A stretch of DNA of 64,000 nucleotides from Methylobacterium hispanicum (GCF_022179285.1 NZ_BPQO01000023.1:1-64000); one strand, 5' to 3'. Shown: positions 42,447 to 50,654, counted from the first letter of the stretch. A program made the numbers and translations. Notes: generated from the sequence alone by a model not told the origin.

Positions 42447-45107
42447 TCATTGCGGCTGGGCGAGTACGGCGGTCAGGTCCACCTCGAACCGGTACCGGCG
42501 TCCGAGGTGGTTGAGGTCGTCCAGCAGGTCGACGGTGCACCCGTCGAGGGCGAGGAGCTGGCGGACGATGAAAAGCCCGATGCCCTGGCCGCCGGGCGAT
42601 TGCCCCTCCGGCGCGGCGGGTCGCCCGGATACGAAGATCTCGAACAGACGCTCCTCGACGGCGGGATCGACCCCCGGTCCCGTATCTGACACGATGAACC
42701 CCCCGTCGGTGACGTCGATGCGGACCTCCTTGGCGGGCAGACCCTCGCCCGTGATGCCCCCGCGCCTCAACCAGTAAACGCTGTTGCGCACGAGATTATC
42801 GAGCACCTGCAGGAGGCGGGACCGGTTGGCGCGCACAATTGCGGCCCCGGGCATCTCGTCCACGACGGCGACGATCCCGGCGTGCTCGAAGGATATCGCC
42901 CGGTTCTCCACGTACTCCCGAACGAAATCCGCGACGGCGAAGGTTTCCCGAAGCGTCCGGGAGCGGGGCAGCATGGGGTCGATCAGGGAGGCCGCATTGG
43001 CGATGGCCCCGCACGAGCCGCGGATGGACCGCAGGTGCGGGAGCATGGCGGCCTCGTTGCCGGATTTCCGGGCGGCGTCCTGGATGGCCTTGGACCGTTG
43101 CTGGATCTCCGCCAAGTGCGTCCGGAGCTCATGCGCGAGACCGCGCGCGCTCAACCCGACGGCGGCGCTCTCGTATAGAGCCGTGACCTGGGCGTCCTTG
43201 TCGGAGATCTCGCGGCGCAGGAAGTCCACGGCGTCGGCGGGTTCGACCTGCGGGTCGAGCTTGCTCCGGACCGCGTCAACCGCGTCGCGTGCGGTCTTGG
43301 CCAGTTCGACGGCCCGCCAGGCGGTCCGGCCGGCGTCACCGCTGTCGATGACCTCCCGTTCGAGCGCCTCGATGTCGCTCCGCAGGTCCGTGACCGTCTT
43401 GTCGGCCAGGGACCTAGCGTCGCGTGCGGTCTGCATGCTGCGCTCGACGATGCGCATCGGGTTGCCGGGCCGTGCGAGTTCCTCGCGCCCGGTTTCCTGG
43501 AGCTTGCGGGCGTATTCGTCGAGCGAGCGCCGCACGTTGTCCATCGCGTCGCTGGAGAACTTGCGGCATTGGCGGGCGATCTGGAGGAACCCGCGGTAGG
43601 GCGCGTCCTCGACGAAGCCCTCGCGGTCGGACTTCTCGGTCAACCCCGCGTTGAACTCGCCGCTCAGCGCGAAATAGCCGATGGTGTTGTCCGTTCTGAG
43701 CCCGTAGGTGCTGCCGGAGGTCATTTCCGCAGACAGGCCGAGCCAATCGCCCGGCGAGCGGACGCGGAACCCGTCGCGAAGCACGGCGATGCCGGTCAAT
43801 CCCTTGATCAGGTCGGAGGAGATGCCGATGCCGGCCGCGGCCGACTTGTCCGCCTCGTCCTGACGCTGGAGATGGAAGTAGTAGAACGAGCCGGTGAATG
43901 GGCCAGGGTCCTCGATCTTGCCCTCGTTGTCCATCAGCATGGCGGACCAGGGGAAGCGCCGTTCGAGCTCCACATACCAGGGGCCGGTGTCCGAGACGTC
44001 CTTGCGCGTATAGCCCTTGAGCTTCTTCGGCGAGAGCAGGAGGTCGCGGAATCCTTTGCCGCCGTCGCGGCCGAAGACTAGCGCAGTCTTCTCCCGTTGC
44101 TGTTTCGAGCGCTCGCCGGCGATCAGGCGCTTGCGCATGTAGGCGGTGGCAACGAGCTCCATGTCGCCCTGCCCGTCCGCCTCCCACCGGAAGTCGAACT
44201 TCGCGATGGCCCTGTCGAGGATCTCGTTCGTCACCGAGACCAGGGAGCGGTCGCGGCCGTCGAGCTGGATCGACACCGGGAACGTCGACGTGACCTCGAA
44301 CGGCGAGACGAGCTTCGCAAGGCTCGCCGTGATCTCGTCGATCCGCCGCGGACGGCGCCATTCGGGCAGGTCCTTCAGCCCGAGGACGGTGACCTTCGTC
44401 CCCTTGAAACCCTCGGCGTTCGGCCTGCTGCCGAACTGGACGGGGATCTGGTCGACCGTGACGGACCGCTCGCAATCGGCCCAGCGGAACCGGGCGACGG
44501 CGATGTCGTCGCCCGTAGACTTGGCGGTCTCCACGAGAAGGATGTCGCCGATCTTCATGGTGCCGAGGCGCCCGAGCCCCTTGTCACCGAGCGGCGTACG
44601 GTTCTGGAGGGTCGTCTTCCGCTTGGGCTGGCCCGGCAGGCCTCGCTTGACCGACCCGCTGACGACCAGCCAGGAAGACCGGAGCTGGTCCTGCGTCATG
44701 CCCTCGCCGCGGTCGGTGATGGTCATGCGCCCAGTGTAGGACAGGCGGCGCTCGCACATCGGCTCGGGCGTCTCGTCCTCGGGCTCCTCGTCCCCGTCGC
44801 GTTCGTCGGCTGGCGGCAAGGGTACGATCTCGACCTGGACGCTTTCCGCCGCCGCATCGAAGCGAGCCAGCCTGGAAACGGGCCCGACCTCGACCAGCGT
44901 ACCAGTTTCCTGCGTCGCCACCTCGATGCCGCAGCCCTTCGCGTCGGCGTCGTACGCGTTCTTGACGCATTCCAGGATCGCCTGCTCGACGTCCGTTACC
45001 AGCTCGCTGCCCAATTGGATCAGCACGTGCGCGCCGACTCGGAGCTGGGCCCCGCCTACGGGGTGCGCGACCTCGCCGGAACTGCCCGGTACCATCTGGT
45101 CGCTCAC
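42447..45107 (-). CDS. double-GHKL protein: Hsp90/MORC-like ATPase plus histidine kinase
   Basis: An 886-residue protein with two complete GHKL ATP-binding modules. The first (about 25-300) has N box E41 to N50 (EQAILECVKNAYDAD), G1 DRGEG (132-136) and G2 GDKGLGR (174-180), as in Hsp90/MutL/MORC ATPases. The second is a histidine kinase: H659 in LAHELRTHL, N box LDNLVRNSVYWL, G1 SDTGPG and G2 GQGIGLFIV near the C-terminus. Between them is a coiled-coil-rich region (about 520-640). There is no membrane segment. GTG 45107 overlaps the methylase stop (GTGA), so the two are coupled. Hsp90/MORC-type ATPases have been reported in restriction-modification loci. A direct fusion to a histidine kinase with a receiver partner is unusual. 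Confidence 0.8.
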   Translation of the reverse strand: MSDQMVPGSSGEVAHPVGGAQLRVGAHVLIQLGSELVTDVEQAILECVKNAYDADAKGCGIEVATQETGTLVEVGPVSRLARFDAAAESVQVEIVPLPPADERDGDEEPEDETPEPMCERRLSYTGRMTITDRGEGMTQDQLRSSWLVVSGSVKRGLPGQPKRKTTLQNRTPLGDKGLGRLGTMKIGDILLVETAKSTGDDIAVARFRWADCERSVTVDQIPVQFGSRPNAEGFKGTKVTVLGLKDLPEWRRPRRIDEITASLAKLVSPFEVTSTFPVSIQLDGRDRSLVSVTNEILDRAIAKFDFRWEADGQGDMELVATAYMRKRLIAGERSKQQREKTALVFGRDGGKGFRDLLLSPKKLKGYTRKDVSDTGPWYVELERRFPWSAMLMDNEGKIEDPGPFTGSFYYFHLQRQDEADKSAAAGIGISSDLIKGLTGIAVLRDGFRVRSPGDWLGLSAEMTSGSTYGLRTDNTIGYFALSGEFNAGLTEKSDREGFVEDAPYRGFLQIARQCRKFSSDAMDNVRRSLDEYARKLQETGREELARPGNPMRIVERSMQTARDARSLADKTVTDLRSDIEALEREVIDSGDAGRTAWRAVELAKTARDAVDAVRSKLDPQVEPADAVDFLRREISDKDAQVTALYESAAVGLSARGLAHELRTHLAEIQQRSKAIQDAARKSGNEAAMLPHLRSIRGSCGAIANAASLIDPMLPRSRTLRETFAVADFVREYVENRAISFEHAGIVAVVDEMPGAAIVRANRSRLLQVLDNLVRNSVYWLRRGGITGEGLPAKEVRIDVTDGGFIVSDTGPGVDPAVEERLFEIFVSGRPAAPEGQSPGGQGIGLFIVRQLLALDGCTVDLLDDLNHLGRRYRFEVDLTAVLAQPQ

Positions 45108-46375
45108 GCGAACTCCACGACCAGCGTCGTCTCCGTGTTAATCAGGCTTCCCATACTGTTGCGGGTCGGCATCCGTTTCCCGGGCAGGCGACGCCGCAGG
45201 CCGGCGACGGGCTTGCCCCCGAGATAGCACATGATGTCCCGGCAGATCTCGTCCAGCGCGACGGGCATTCCGTGGGCGGTGCGGTTCCCGGTGGTGATCA
45301 CCCAATGGGCGGCGCCGGGAGTGGTCGCACGAACCTGCGCGAAGGCGTCGAAGAGGTCGGCGACAAAATTCGAGACCTTGCGCAGGCCGCGGCCCTTCCC
45401 AGCGGAATGGGCGCTGGCGACGAGGCGGTCGAGGGTGGGCGAGATGCCGACGATGCGCTCGCCGTTGGCCTTGGCGGTCTTGAGGGATCCGCCGAGGCTC
45501 GCGGTGTCGAGCGCGAATGTGTTGCTCCGAAGGGTGTCGCTTCCCTTGAGGTCCTCGGCCGGTATCCAACGGACCGCGAGGTAGGAGAACTGCCCGTAGG
45601 GAATCGTCGTCTGGTTGTCGCCGTAGGGCGGCGAGGTGACAAGGATACGGTGACGGTCGTCCTTCGTGCCGATGTCGGCCCGGCGTACGTCGTCGCACAG
45701 GATACGGATATCCGGGTCGCTCTCGGGGCGGCCGGCGATGAGGGCCTGATAGTCGCGCACTCGTTGCAAGGTTTGCCGGAGCGCGCCCTCGAAGTTCGCG
45801 ACGATGCGCTCCGGGTCGACCCGGTCGCCCTCGGGCCGCATGTGCAGCTTGTAGGTGCTCGTCCGGCTATTCGAGGAGACCCTGATGGTCTCCGCGAAGA
45901 CCGTCCACATTACCTTGCGCGCCGGCTGGTCGGGAACCGCGAGGATCGAGCGGCGCAGGCGCGAGAGGCACCGGGCCGCCGGCTCGTCGAACCACTTCGA
46001 GAGCCATGGGAAGTCGACGTCGACGGTCTCGACGATGTCGCTGCGCAGCGCCTGGATCGTAGTGACGGCCGCGCGCTCGACGTTGGCGCCGGCGTCGATG
46101 GCTGCCTTAGCCTCGCAGGTGAGGACGGCGAGAGGGTTGATGTCGACGCCGGTGAAGTCGAGCCCGCGCAGGAGGGCCTCGGTCATGATGGTCCCGGAGC
46201 CCACGAAGGGGTCCACGACCCGGGAGCCGCCGGTGCCGACCTCGTCGAGGATGGCGTCGATGATGTCACCTTGCATGCACGGGACCATCATCGCGGGATA
46301 GCGCAACATGCCGTGAAGGTTGGGACGGGCACTGCCGCCGACCGCGGCCCACGCCGCCGGCTGATTGTCCTCCAT
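45104..46375 (-). CDS. DNA methyltransferase (SPPY motif, alpha-like order)
   Basis: A 423-residue enzyme from ATG 46375 (448 from TTG 46450). The SAM-binding motif DPFVGSGT is at 55-62 with the following acidic GVDINP. The catalytic motif TSPPYGDNQTT begins at 247. Motif I precedes motif IV with about 190 residues between for target recognition, the alpha-type order, and SPPY is commonest in N4-cytosine methylases. It presumably methylates a specific DNA site. No cognate endonuclease gene is adjacent. The first gene of the operon, it is coupled to the double-GHKL gene and is divergent from an HTH gene. Confidence 0.85.
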   Translation of the reverse strand: MEDNQPAAWAAVGGSARPNLHGMLRYPAMMVPCMQGDIIDAILDEVGTGGSRVVDPFVGSGTIMTEALLRGLDFTGVDINPLAVLTCEAKAAIDAGANVERAAVTTIQALRSDIVETVDVDFPWLSKWFDEPAARCLSRLRRSILAVPDQPARKVMWTVFAETIRVSSNSRTSTYKLHMRPEGDRVDPERIVANFEGALRQTLQRVRDYQALIAGRPESDPDIRILCDDVRRADIGTKDDRHRILVTSPPYGDNQTTIPYGQFSYLAVRWIPAEDLKGSDTLRSNTFALDTASLGGSLKTAKANGERIVGISPTLDRLVASAHSAGKGRGLRKVSNFVADLFDAFAQVRATTPGAAHWVITTGNRTAHGMPVALDEICRDIMCYLGGKPVAGLRRRLPGKRMPTRNSMGSLINTETTLVVEFA

Positions 46376-46619
46376 GGTCCGGAGGCGATCCCCCAACGTT
46401 GCCGCCACGATTCGGTGTCTTTCCACGCTGCCCCAGGGCGGGAATGCCAAGCATCCGCCCTGGAGCGCATTGTACGGTCAAGGTGGAAAAACACCAGGTG
46501 GTTTCGCAGCCTTTCCCTGCTGTTCACCCACGGCGGGAACTTTTCTACGTTCACCTCGTTGGCCGCTCCCCGATGAGGGCCGCGCGTGTGGCCTTTGTCC
46601 TTCATGTGTAAGAAATTTG

Positions 46620-46952
46620 ATGACACCGGAGATGGTCGGCATCCTTGCGGCCCGCTTGAACGGCGGCCGAGAGCGGGGCGCACCCGCCGCGCTGGCGCGT
46701 GCGATGGGAGTGCCGGTCAAGACGGCGCGGGCCTAGATGGCCGGGGTCGATGACGAGGGGAACCATCGCCGGCTGTCGAGCACGGCCCGTCGGCTGTTGA
46801 CCCTGCTCACCCTTCTGGAGGCGGGGGGCATGCTGACGGAGGACTTCCCGAAGTCGGTTGAGACCTTCAAGGAAATTCTCGAAGGACCGCCCGGGCGCCT
46901 GCGGGCTTTGCTGGACCAACTCGAAACCGTGGGTGACGAAGAGGAGGAGTGA
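46620..46952 (+). pseudogene. small HTH regulator gene with an amber codon
   Basis: ATG 46620 to the stop at 46952 is one frame (110 codons) except for TAG at 46734-46736. The upstream 38 codons end LARAMGVPVKTARA and the downstream part starts MAGVDDEGNH, then LSSTARRLLTLLTLLEAGG. Many Cro/C1-like HTH proteins carry a Trp at this point (turn-vKTaRaWmaG-), so TGG to TAG is the simple reading. It is divergent from the methylase operon and is the natural candidate for its repressor. The alternative is two tiny genes, the second (46737-46952, 71 aa) starting directly after the TAG. Confidence 0.55.
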
Positions 46953-47027
46953 CGGGCGGGCGTCGAGCCGCCTTCGACGTGGAACGACCGATTTTCCGGC
47001 AGCAGCGAAGCCTTAAATGGAGGGCAC

Positions 47028-47348
47028 ATGGCCAAGGCAGTCAAGAAAGCGAAGCCCAAGGAAGAATTCCGGGATTACGGCGCTGAGTTCAACAGGGCCG
47101 TCGGCGACAATATCCGGGGCGTCATGCGCAAGTTGGAGAAAGCCGGCCTCTCCGTCCGCAAGCCGCCTCACCTGACCACCCTGTTCATCCGGCGTCCGCT
47201 ATCCATCACCTGGGACGAGTTCAAGGACATCATCCGCTCCGTTCTCCAGCCCCGGATCAGTGGTGTCTTCCTGACCAGTTCCACCGGCCGCATGTTCGTC
47301 TGCAGCAACAAGGGCAACAGGCCCGGCCGCTTCGAGCGCTGGGCGTAG
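47028..47348 (+). CDS. small protein of unknown function
   Basis: A 106-residue protein with GGAGGG seven bases before the ATG. It has a Lys-rich start (MAKAVKKAKPKEEFRDYGAE), a helix, then a compact alpha/beta part (ITWDEFKDIIRSVLQPRISG, SSTGRMFVCSNKGNR). The family is unrecognised. Codon use is less GC-biased than its neighbours, fitting acquired DNA. Confidence 0.6.
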   Translation: MAKAVKKAKPKEEFRDYGAEFNRAVGDNIRGVMRKLEKAGLSVRKPPHLTTLFIRRPLSITWDEFKDIIRSVLQPRISGVFLTSSTGRMFVCSNKGNRPGRFERWA

Positions 47349-47541
47349 GCAATGCTCGCGTGGGTCGGTCCCGTCTATCCAAATGGGCCGAGGCCGGCCG
47401 CGCGCCGAAGCTGCCGAACCCATGGCGGAAGCCGGCTTGGTGGAGTCCCTAATCTTTTGTCCAGCACGAGACCTCGCGGTCGACGCATTTGCAGACATAA
47501 ACGTCCACCGACCATTGCTTCCCGTCATTGGACGCCAAGGC

Positions 47542-47667
47542 TCAATCCGGGGCAGCGGCCAAGGTGTGAAAGCAATCAAGGAGGTTTGCGACCTCCTCTC
47601 TTGAAAGCTGACGCCAACCCTGCTGCCTGAACTCCTCGGGAGTTTTGGGCGTCACACTGTCGTCCAT
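47542..47667 (-). CDS. 41-residue ORF abutting the IS3 element
   Basis: MDDSVTPKTPEEFRQQGWRQ starts ten bases from the left end of the insertion sequence and ends HTLAAAPD at 47542. Lower GC than average. If real, its promoter has been displaced by the insertion. Length and isolation make it uncertain. Confidence 0.35.
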   Translation of the reverse strand: MDDSVTPKTPEEFRQQGWRQLSREEVANLLDCFHTLAAAPD

Positions 47668-47677
47668 GATGTGGGAT

Positions 47678-47701
47678 TGGGATTGCCCCGGTTCGGTGGA
47701 C
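47678..47701. repeat. left terminal inverted repeat of the IS3 element
   Basis: 24 bases, identical to the complement of the right end (48951-48974). Confidence 0.92.
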
Positions 47702-47734
47702 ACTGAGAACGCTTTCGCGTGAGGTGTTTTCCCG

Positions 47735-48070
47735 ATGCCCAAGACCCGTCCCGCATACCCCGCCGAGTTCCGCCGGCAGATGGTCGATCTGGTCCGTGCC
47801 GGCCGCGATCCCACCGACCTCGCTCGCGAGTTCGAGCCCGCACGCCAGACCATTCAGAACTGGGTCGCTGAAGCTGATCGCAGTGAAGGTCGACGGGAGG
47901 CCAAGCCGCCACCCGCCGATCCTGGCCTGACAGCGACCGAGCGTGACGAGCTCGCCCGGCTCCGGCGGGAGGTCCGGCAGTTGAAGCTTGAGCGCGATAT
48001 CCTCTCTCGCGCGACGGCCTGGTTTGCGCGGGAGACCGGGGTTCTGCCATCGGGGTCTTCCGGTTCATGA
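47735..48070 (+). CDS. IS3-family transposase OrfA
   Basis: A 111-residue DNA-binding subunit with an N-terminal helix-turn-helix (AYPAEFRRQMVDLVRAGRDP, then LAREFEPARQTIQNWV) and a C-terminal leucine-zipper-like stretch (ELARLRREVRQLKLERDILS). The stop overlaps the OrfB start by four bases. Confidence 0.92.
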   Translation: MPKTRPAYPAEFRRQMVDLVRAGRDPTDLAREFEPARQTIQNWVAEADRSEGRREAKPPPADPGLTATERDELARLRREVRQLKLERDILSRATAWFARETGVLPSGSSGS

Positions 48071-48948
48071 GCGCCAACCGGGCCGACTTCCCCATCGCCG
48101 TCATGGCCCGCACGCTCGGCGTATCGAAGGCCGGATACTATGCTTGGATCGGTCGGCCCACCTCGATGCGGAAGGTGGCCGATGCCGCGCTGCTGAAGCG
48201 GATCCGCACCGTGCACCTCGGCTCGCATGAGACCTATGGCGCGCCGCGCGTCCAAGCCGATCTTCGGATGCAAGGTGAGCGGCACTCCCGCAAACGGATC
48301 GCTCGGTTGATGCGGGAAGCCGGCCTCGTCGGGGCATGCCACCGGCGCGGCGGCCCCGTCACGACGCGGCGGGATCGGGAGGTGAGGCCCGCCCCCGATC
48401 TCGTCGACCGCATGTTCTCGGCCGAGGCGCCGAACCGGCTCTGGGTAGCTGATATCACCTATGTGCCGACGGCTTCTGGTTTCCTCTACCTCGCCGTGGT
48501 GCTCGACGCCTTCAGCCGCCGGATCGTCGGGTGGGCCATGGCCCATCACCTCCGCTCGGAGCTGGTACTGGATGCCTTGGAGATGGCCGTCACGCAGCGA
48601 CGACCGCACGAGGTGATCCACCACTCGGACCAGGGGTCGCAATACACCTCGCTGGCCTTCGGCAACCGCTGCCGGGAGGCGGGGGTGCGCCCCTCGATGG
48701 GCTCGGTCGGCGACGCCTATGACAACGCCATGGCCGAGAGCTTCTTCTCGACCCTCGAATGCGAGTTGCTCGCTCGCCGCCGCTTCCGCTCTCAGGCCGA
48801 GGCCCGGATGGCGGTGTTCAGCTACATCGAAGGCTTCTACAATCCGCTGCGCCACCACTCGGCGCTCGGCTATTGCTCACCCATTGCGTTCGAGCAGGAA
48901 ACCAAAAAAGCCACGTCCAGCCCGACCTTGATCAAGCAAGCCCCCTAA
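48067..48948 (+). CDS. IS3-family transposase OrfB (DDE integrase core)
   Basis: A 293-residue catalytic subunit with the HTH_21-like N-terminus (ETYGAPRVQADLRMQGERHS) and the rve core. The first Asp is in WVADITYVPT, the second in HHSDQGSQYTS, and the Glu in NAMAESFFSTLE, all intact. It lies in the -1 frame relative to OrfA, so a fusion by ribosomal frameshift is possible. The element looks active. Confidence 0.93.
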   Translation: MSANRADFPIAVMARTLGVSKAGYYAWIGRPTSMRKVADAALLKRIRTVHLGSHETYGAPRVQADLRMQGERHSRKRIARLMREAGLVGACHRRGGPVTTRRDREVRPAPDLVDRMFSAEAPNRLWVADITYVPTASGFLYLAVVLDAFSRRIVGWAMAHHLRSELVLDALEMAVTQRRPHEVIHHSDQGSQYTSLAFGNRCREAGVRPSMGSVGDAYDNAMAESFFSTLECELLARRRFRSQAEARMAVFSYIEGFYNPLRHHSALGYCSPIAFEQETKKATSSPTLIKQAP

Positions 48949-48950
48949 CC

Positions 48951-48974
48951 GTCCACCGAACCGGGGCAATCCCA
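48951..48974. repeat. right terminal inverted repeat of the IS3 element
   Basis: 24 bases, a perfect complement of the left end. Confidence 0.92.
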
Positions 48975-49187
48975 GTGCGCGGGGCGTCGGCGTGCCTAAG
49001 CCGGCATGCGCAGGATGCCTTGGCTGCCGGCGTGGATCTCGGCGCCGGCACGTCCCAAGCCGCGACCTCGACCCTTTCGGACGGCTGCCTCGAAGGTGCG
49101 GTTGTTGGCCCGTCGGGGGCGGAGCTTGGCGGCGTGGGTTTCCCCGGTCTGGTGGGCGTGGCTCATCCCGGCGAGGGAGCCGGTCGC

Positions 49188-49403
49188 GTGAGCCAGTCCC
49201 GCCGCATGTCGCTGGCCGAGACCGTCGCGAACACGGGCAGCGGGATGCTGATCTCGTGGCTGATCGGCCTCGTCGTCTACCCCGCCTTCGGCTTCCCCGT
49301 CGGCGCCGGCCAGGCCCTCGCCCTGACCGCGATCTTCACCGTCGTCAGCGTGGCCCGGGGCTACGCCTGGCGCCGCGCCTTCGAGCGCTTCCGGAGGTCC
49401 TGA
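49188..49403 (+). CDS. DUF7220 family small membrane protein
   Basis: A 71-residue protein with the family start MSQSRRMSLAETVANTGSGM and two membrane helices (LISWLIGLVVYPAFGF; ALALTAIFTVVSVARGYAWR). Such proteins are typical of tailed-phage and prophage cassettes. GTG 49188 is used here; ATG 49206 is the alternative. The stop and the next ATG share one base (TGATG). Confidence 0.75.
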   Translation: MSQSRRMSLAETVANTGSGMLISWLIGLVVYPAFGFPVGAGQALALTAIFTVVSVARGYAWRRAFERFRRS

Positions 49404-49984
49404 TGTTCCTGCCCCGCCTGATCGGCGTCGTCGGCCTGGCCGGCGCCGGGAAGAGCACCCTCGCCGGCATCCTGCAGCGCGAGCACGGCTACGAGCGCCA
49501 ACGCCTCGCCGCGCCCCTCAAGGGCATGACGGCGGCGTTCCTGCGCTCGGCCGGCCTGCCCGAGGCGGAGGTCCTCGACCGCGTCGACGGCGGCCGGAAG
49601 GAGGAGGAGATCCCCGGCTTCGGCTGCACCACCCGGCACGTCATGCAGACCATCGGGACCGAGTGGGGCCGCAAGTGCGTCGGCGGCGACGTCTGGCTCC
49701 GGCTCGCCCGGGCCCAGGTCGAGCGGGCCTGGGGCGAGGGCAAGCGCGTGGTCGTCGACGACGTCCGGTTCCTGAACGAGGCCGACGCCATCGAGGCGAT
49801 GGGCGGGTTCCTCATCCGCGTCGACCGCCCCGGGCTCGTCGCCGGGTCGCACCCGTCCGAGCAGGAACAGGCCCGGATCGTGGCCCATTGGACCGTCCGA
49901 AACGAGGGCGACCTGATCGACCTGGAGACGGCGTTGACCTCGGCCTTCGTCTTCGCCCGGCACACGGCCGGCATCGCCGCTTAG
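49403..49984 (+). CDS. deoxynucleoside monophosphate kinase-like P-loop protein
   Basis: A 193-residue kinase with Walker A GLAGAGKST (11-19), a lid region, and the dNMP-kinase-like stretches TTRHVMQTIGTEWGRKC and VVVDDVRFLNEADAI (Walker B-like). Phage relatives phosphorylate dNMPs to feed DNA synthesis. It is coupled to the DUF7220 gene and followed by a large inverted repeat. Confidence 0.82.
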   Translation: MFLPRLIGVVGLAGAGKSTLAGILQREHGYERQRLAAPLKGMTAAFLRSAGLPEAEVLDRVDGGRKEEEIPGFGCTTRHVMQTIGTEWGRKCVGGDVWLRLARAQVERAWGEGKRVVVDDVRFLNEADAIEAMGGFLIRVDRPGLVAGSHPSEQEQARIVAHWTVRNEGDLIDLETALTSAFVFARHTAGIAA

Positions 49985-49988
49985 CGAA

Positions 49989-50054
49989 CCCCCAACGGCG
50001 GACGCCATTTCAACAACGCCTTCGCCCACGCCCTGTTGGTGAAATCGTTGGGGG
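49989..50054. repeat. composite inverted repeat after the dNMP kinase gene
   Basis: CCCCCAACG (49989-49997) pairs with CGTTGGGGG (50046-50054), and ATTTCAACAAC (50007-50017) pairs with GTTGGTGAAAT (50035-50045) with one mismatch. The result is a 66-base hairpin with a nine-base bulge and a 17-base loop, starting five bases after the stop. It has no T-run, so it is more likely an RNA structure, operator or recombination site than a simple terminator. Confidence 0.6.
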
Positions 50055-50261
50055 CTACGGCGAAGTTGTCGCAGGCCGGCCGACGACGAATGTCACTGTC
50101 GGTGCGATTTCGCTGTTGTGGGTTTCCCCCCGCACACGCGGGATGCCGCCGTGATGCTCAGCGGTGCTCACCAGGGGCCGCGGCGTGCCCACGGCGGCCC
50201 ATCCCGCGACCGCCAGGCCGATGGCGCACAGGGCCCATGTCGTCGCGCACGTCCGGTCCAT
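50055..50261 (-). CDS. short putative membrane protein, C-terminus crossing a CRISPR-like repeat
   Basis: A 68-residue reading with a good GGAGG before the ATG at 50261. An N-terminal membrane helix (TTWALCAIGLAVAGWAAV) is followed by a polar tail. The tail segment GIPRVRGETH is what translation of type I-E repeats typically produces, so the 3' part may not be native coding sequence. It is the last gene of the minus-strand cassette. Confidence 0.4.
   Translation of the reverse strand: MDRTCATTWALCAIGLAVAGWAAVGTPRPLVSTAEHHGGIPRVRGETHNSEIAPTVTFVVGRPATTSP
50119..50151. repeat. solitary type I-E CRISPR-repeat-like sequence
   Basis: The core CCCCGCACACGCGGG, followed by ATG and a terminal CCG, closely matches the known type I-E consensus GTGTTCCCCGCACACGCGG (continuing GGATGAACCG), with one G missing. 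The preceding GGTTTC is also repeat-like. There is only one copy in the window and no cas gene, so it is not an array. Confidence 0.5.
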
Positions 50262-50306
50262 GGCGAGGTCCTCCGCCGGGGATGATCGCGGAACTCGGCC
50301 GGGGCG

Positions 50307-50654
50307 CTAGTCCAGCGGGGACGGTAGGCGGGCATCCTCGTCGGCCTGCGGAACGGTCTCGGTCGGGTTTCGGGCGAGGCGTGACATGACCGACACGACA
50401 TTGAGGCCGACCGCTTCCGCCACCAGGATGGCCACGCCGACGTCGACCGGCCGCCCCGCCTCCAGGTCATCGATGACGCGCTCGGGGATGCCGGTGACGA
50501 CGGCTAGGCGCCTGAGGGGCATGCGCCGCGCGAGCCGGACGCCGCGCACCGCCTCGCCGACGTCGCGCCGGCGCCGGGCGGCCTCGGCGACAGCGTGTTC
50601 CTCGGCCGACGGCTCGGGGCCGTCCGTAGTCGGGTCTTCCCAGTGCGCGCGCAT
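50307..50654 (-). CDS. XRE-family helix-turn-helix regulator
   Basis: A 115-residue protein with GAAGGAG before the ATG. A charged N-terminus (SAEEHAVAEAARRRR) leads into an HTH at about 38-68 (RLARRMPLRRLAVVTGIPER, then DDLEAGRPVDV). It is a probable regulator of the accessory cassette and a candidate ligand for the twin operator sites at 55563-55606. Confidence 0.75.
   Translation of the reverse strand: MRAHWEDPTTDGPEPSAEEHAVAEAARRRRDVGEAVRGVRLARRMPLRRLAVVTGIPERVIDDLEAGRPVDVGVAILVAEAVGLNVVSVMSRLARNPTETVPQADEDARLPSPLD

Larger units (their letters stand above)
47678..48974 (+). mobile_element. complete IS3-family insertion sequence
   Basis: A 1297-bp element with perfect 24-bp terminal inverted repeats starting TGGGATTGCCCCGGTTCGGT (47678-47701 and 48951-48974, the latter as complement). 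It contains the two usual orfA/orfB transposase genes in -1 relation. The flanks (GAT before, GTG after) do not show the 3-bp target duplication expected for this family. Confidence 0.92.

Noticed and set aside
49006..49191. 61-residue ORF overlapping the DUF7220 start by GTGA
   Set aside because: Arg/Pro/Trp-rich composition typical of high-GC shadow frames, and no ribosome binding site. The overlap alone is not enough.
50119..50151. a CRISPR array
   Set aside because: Only one repeat-like copy and no cas genes.
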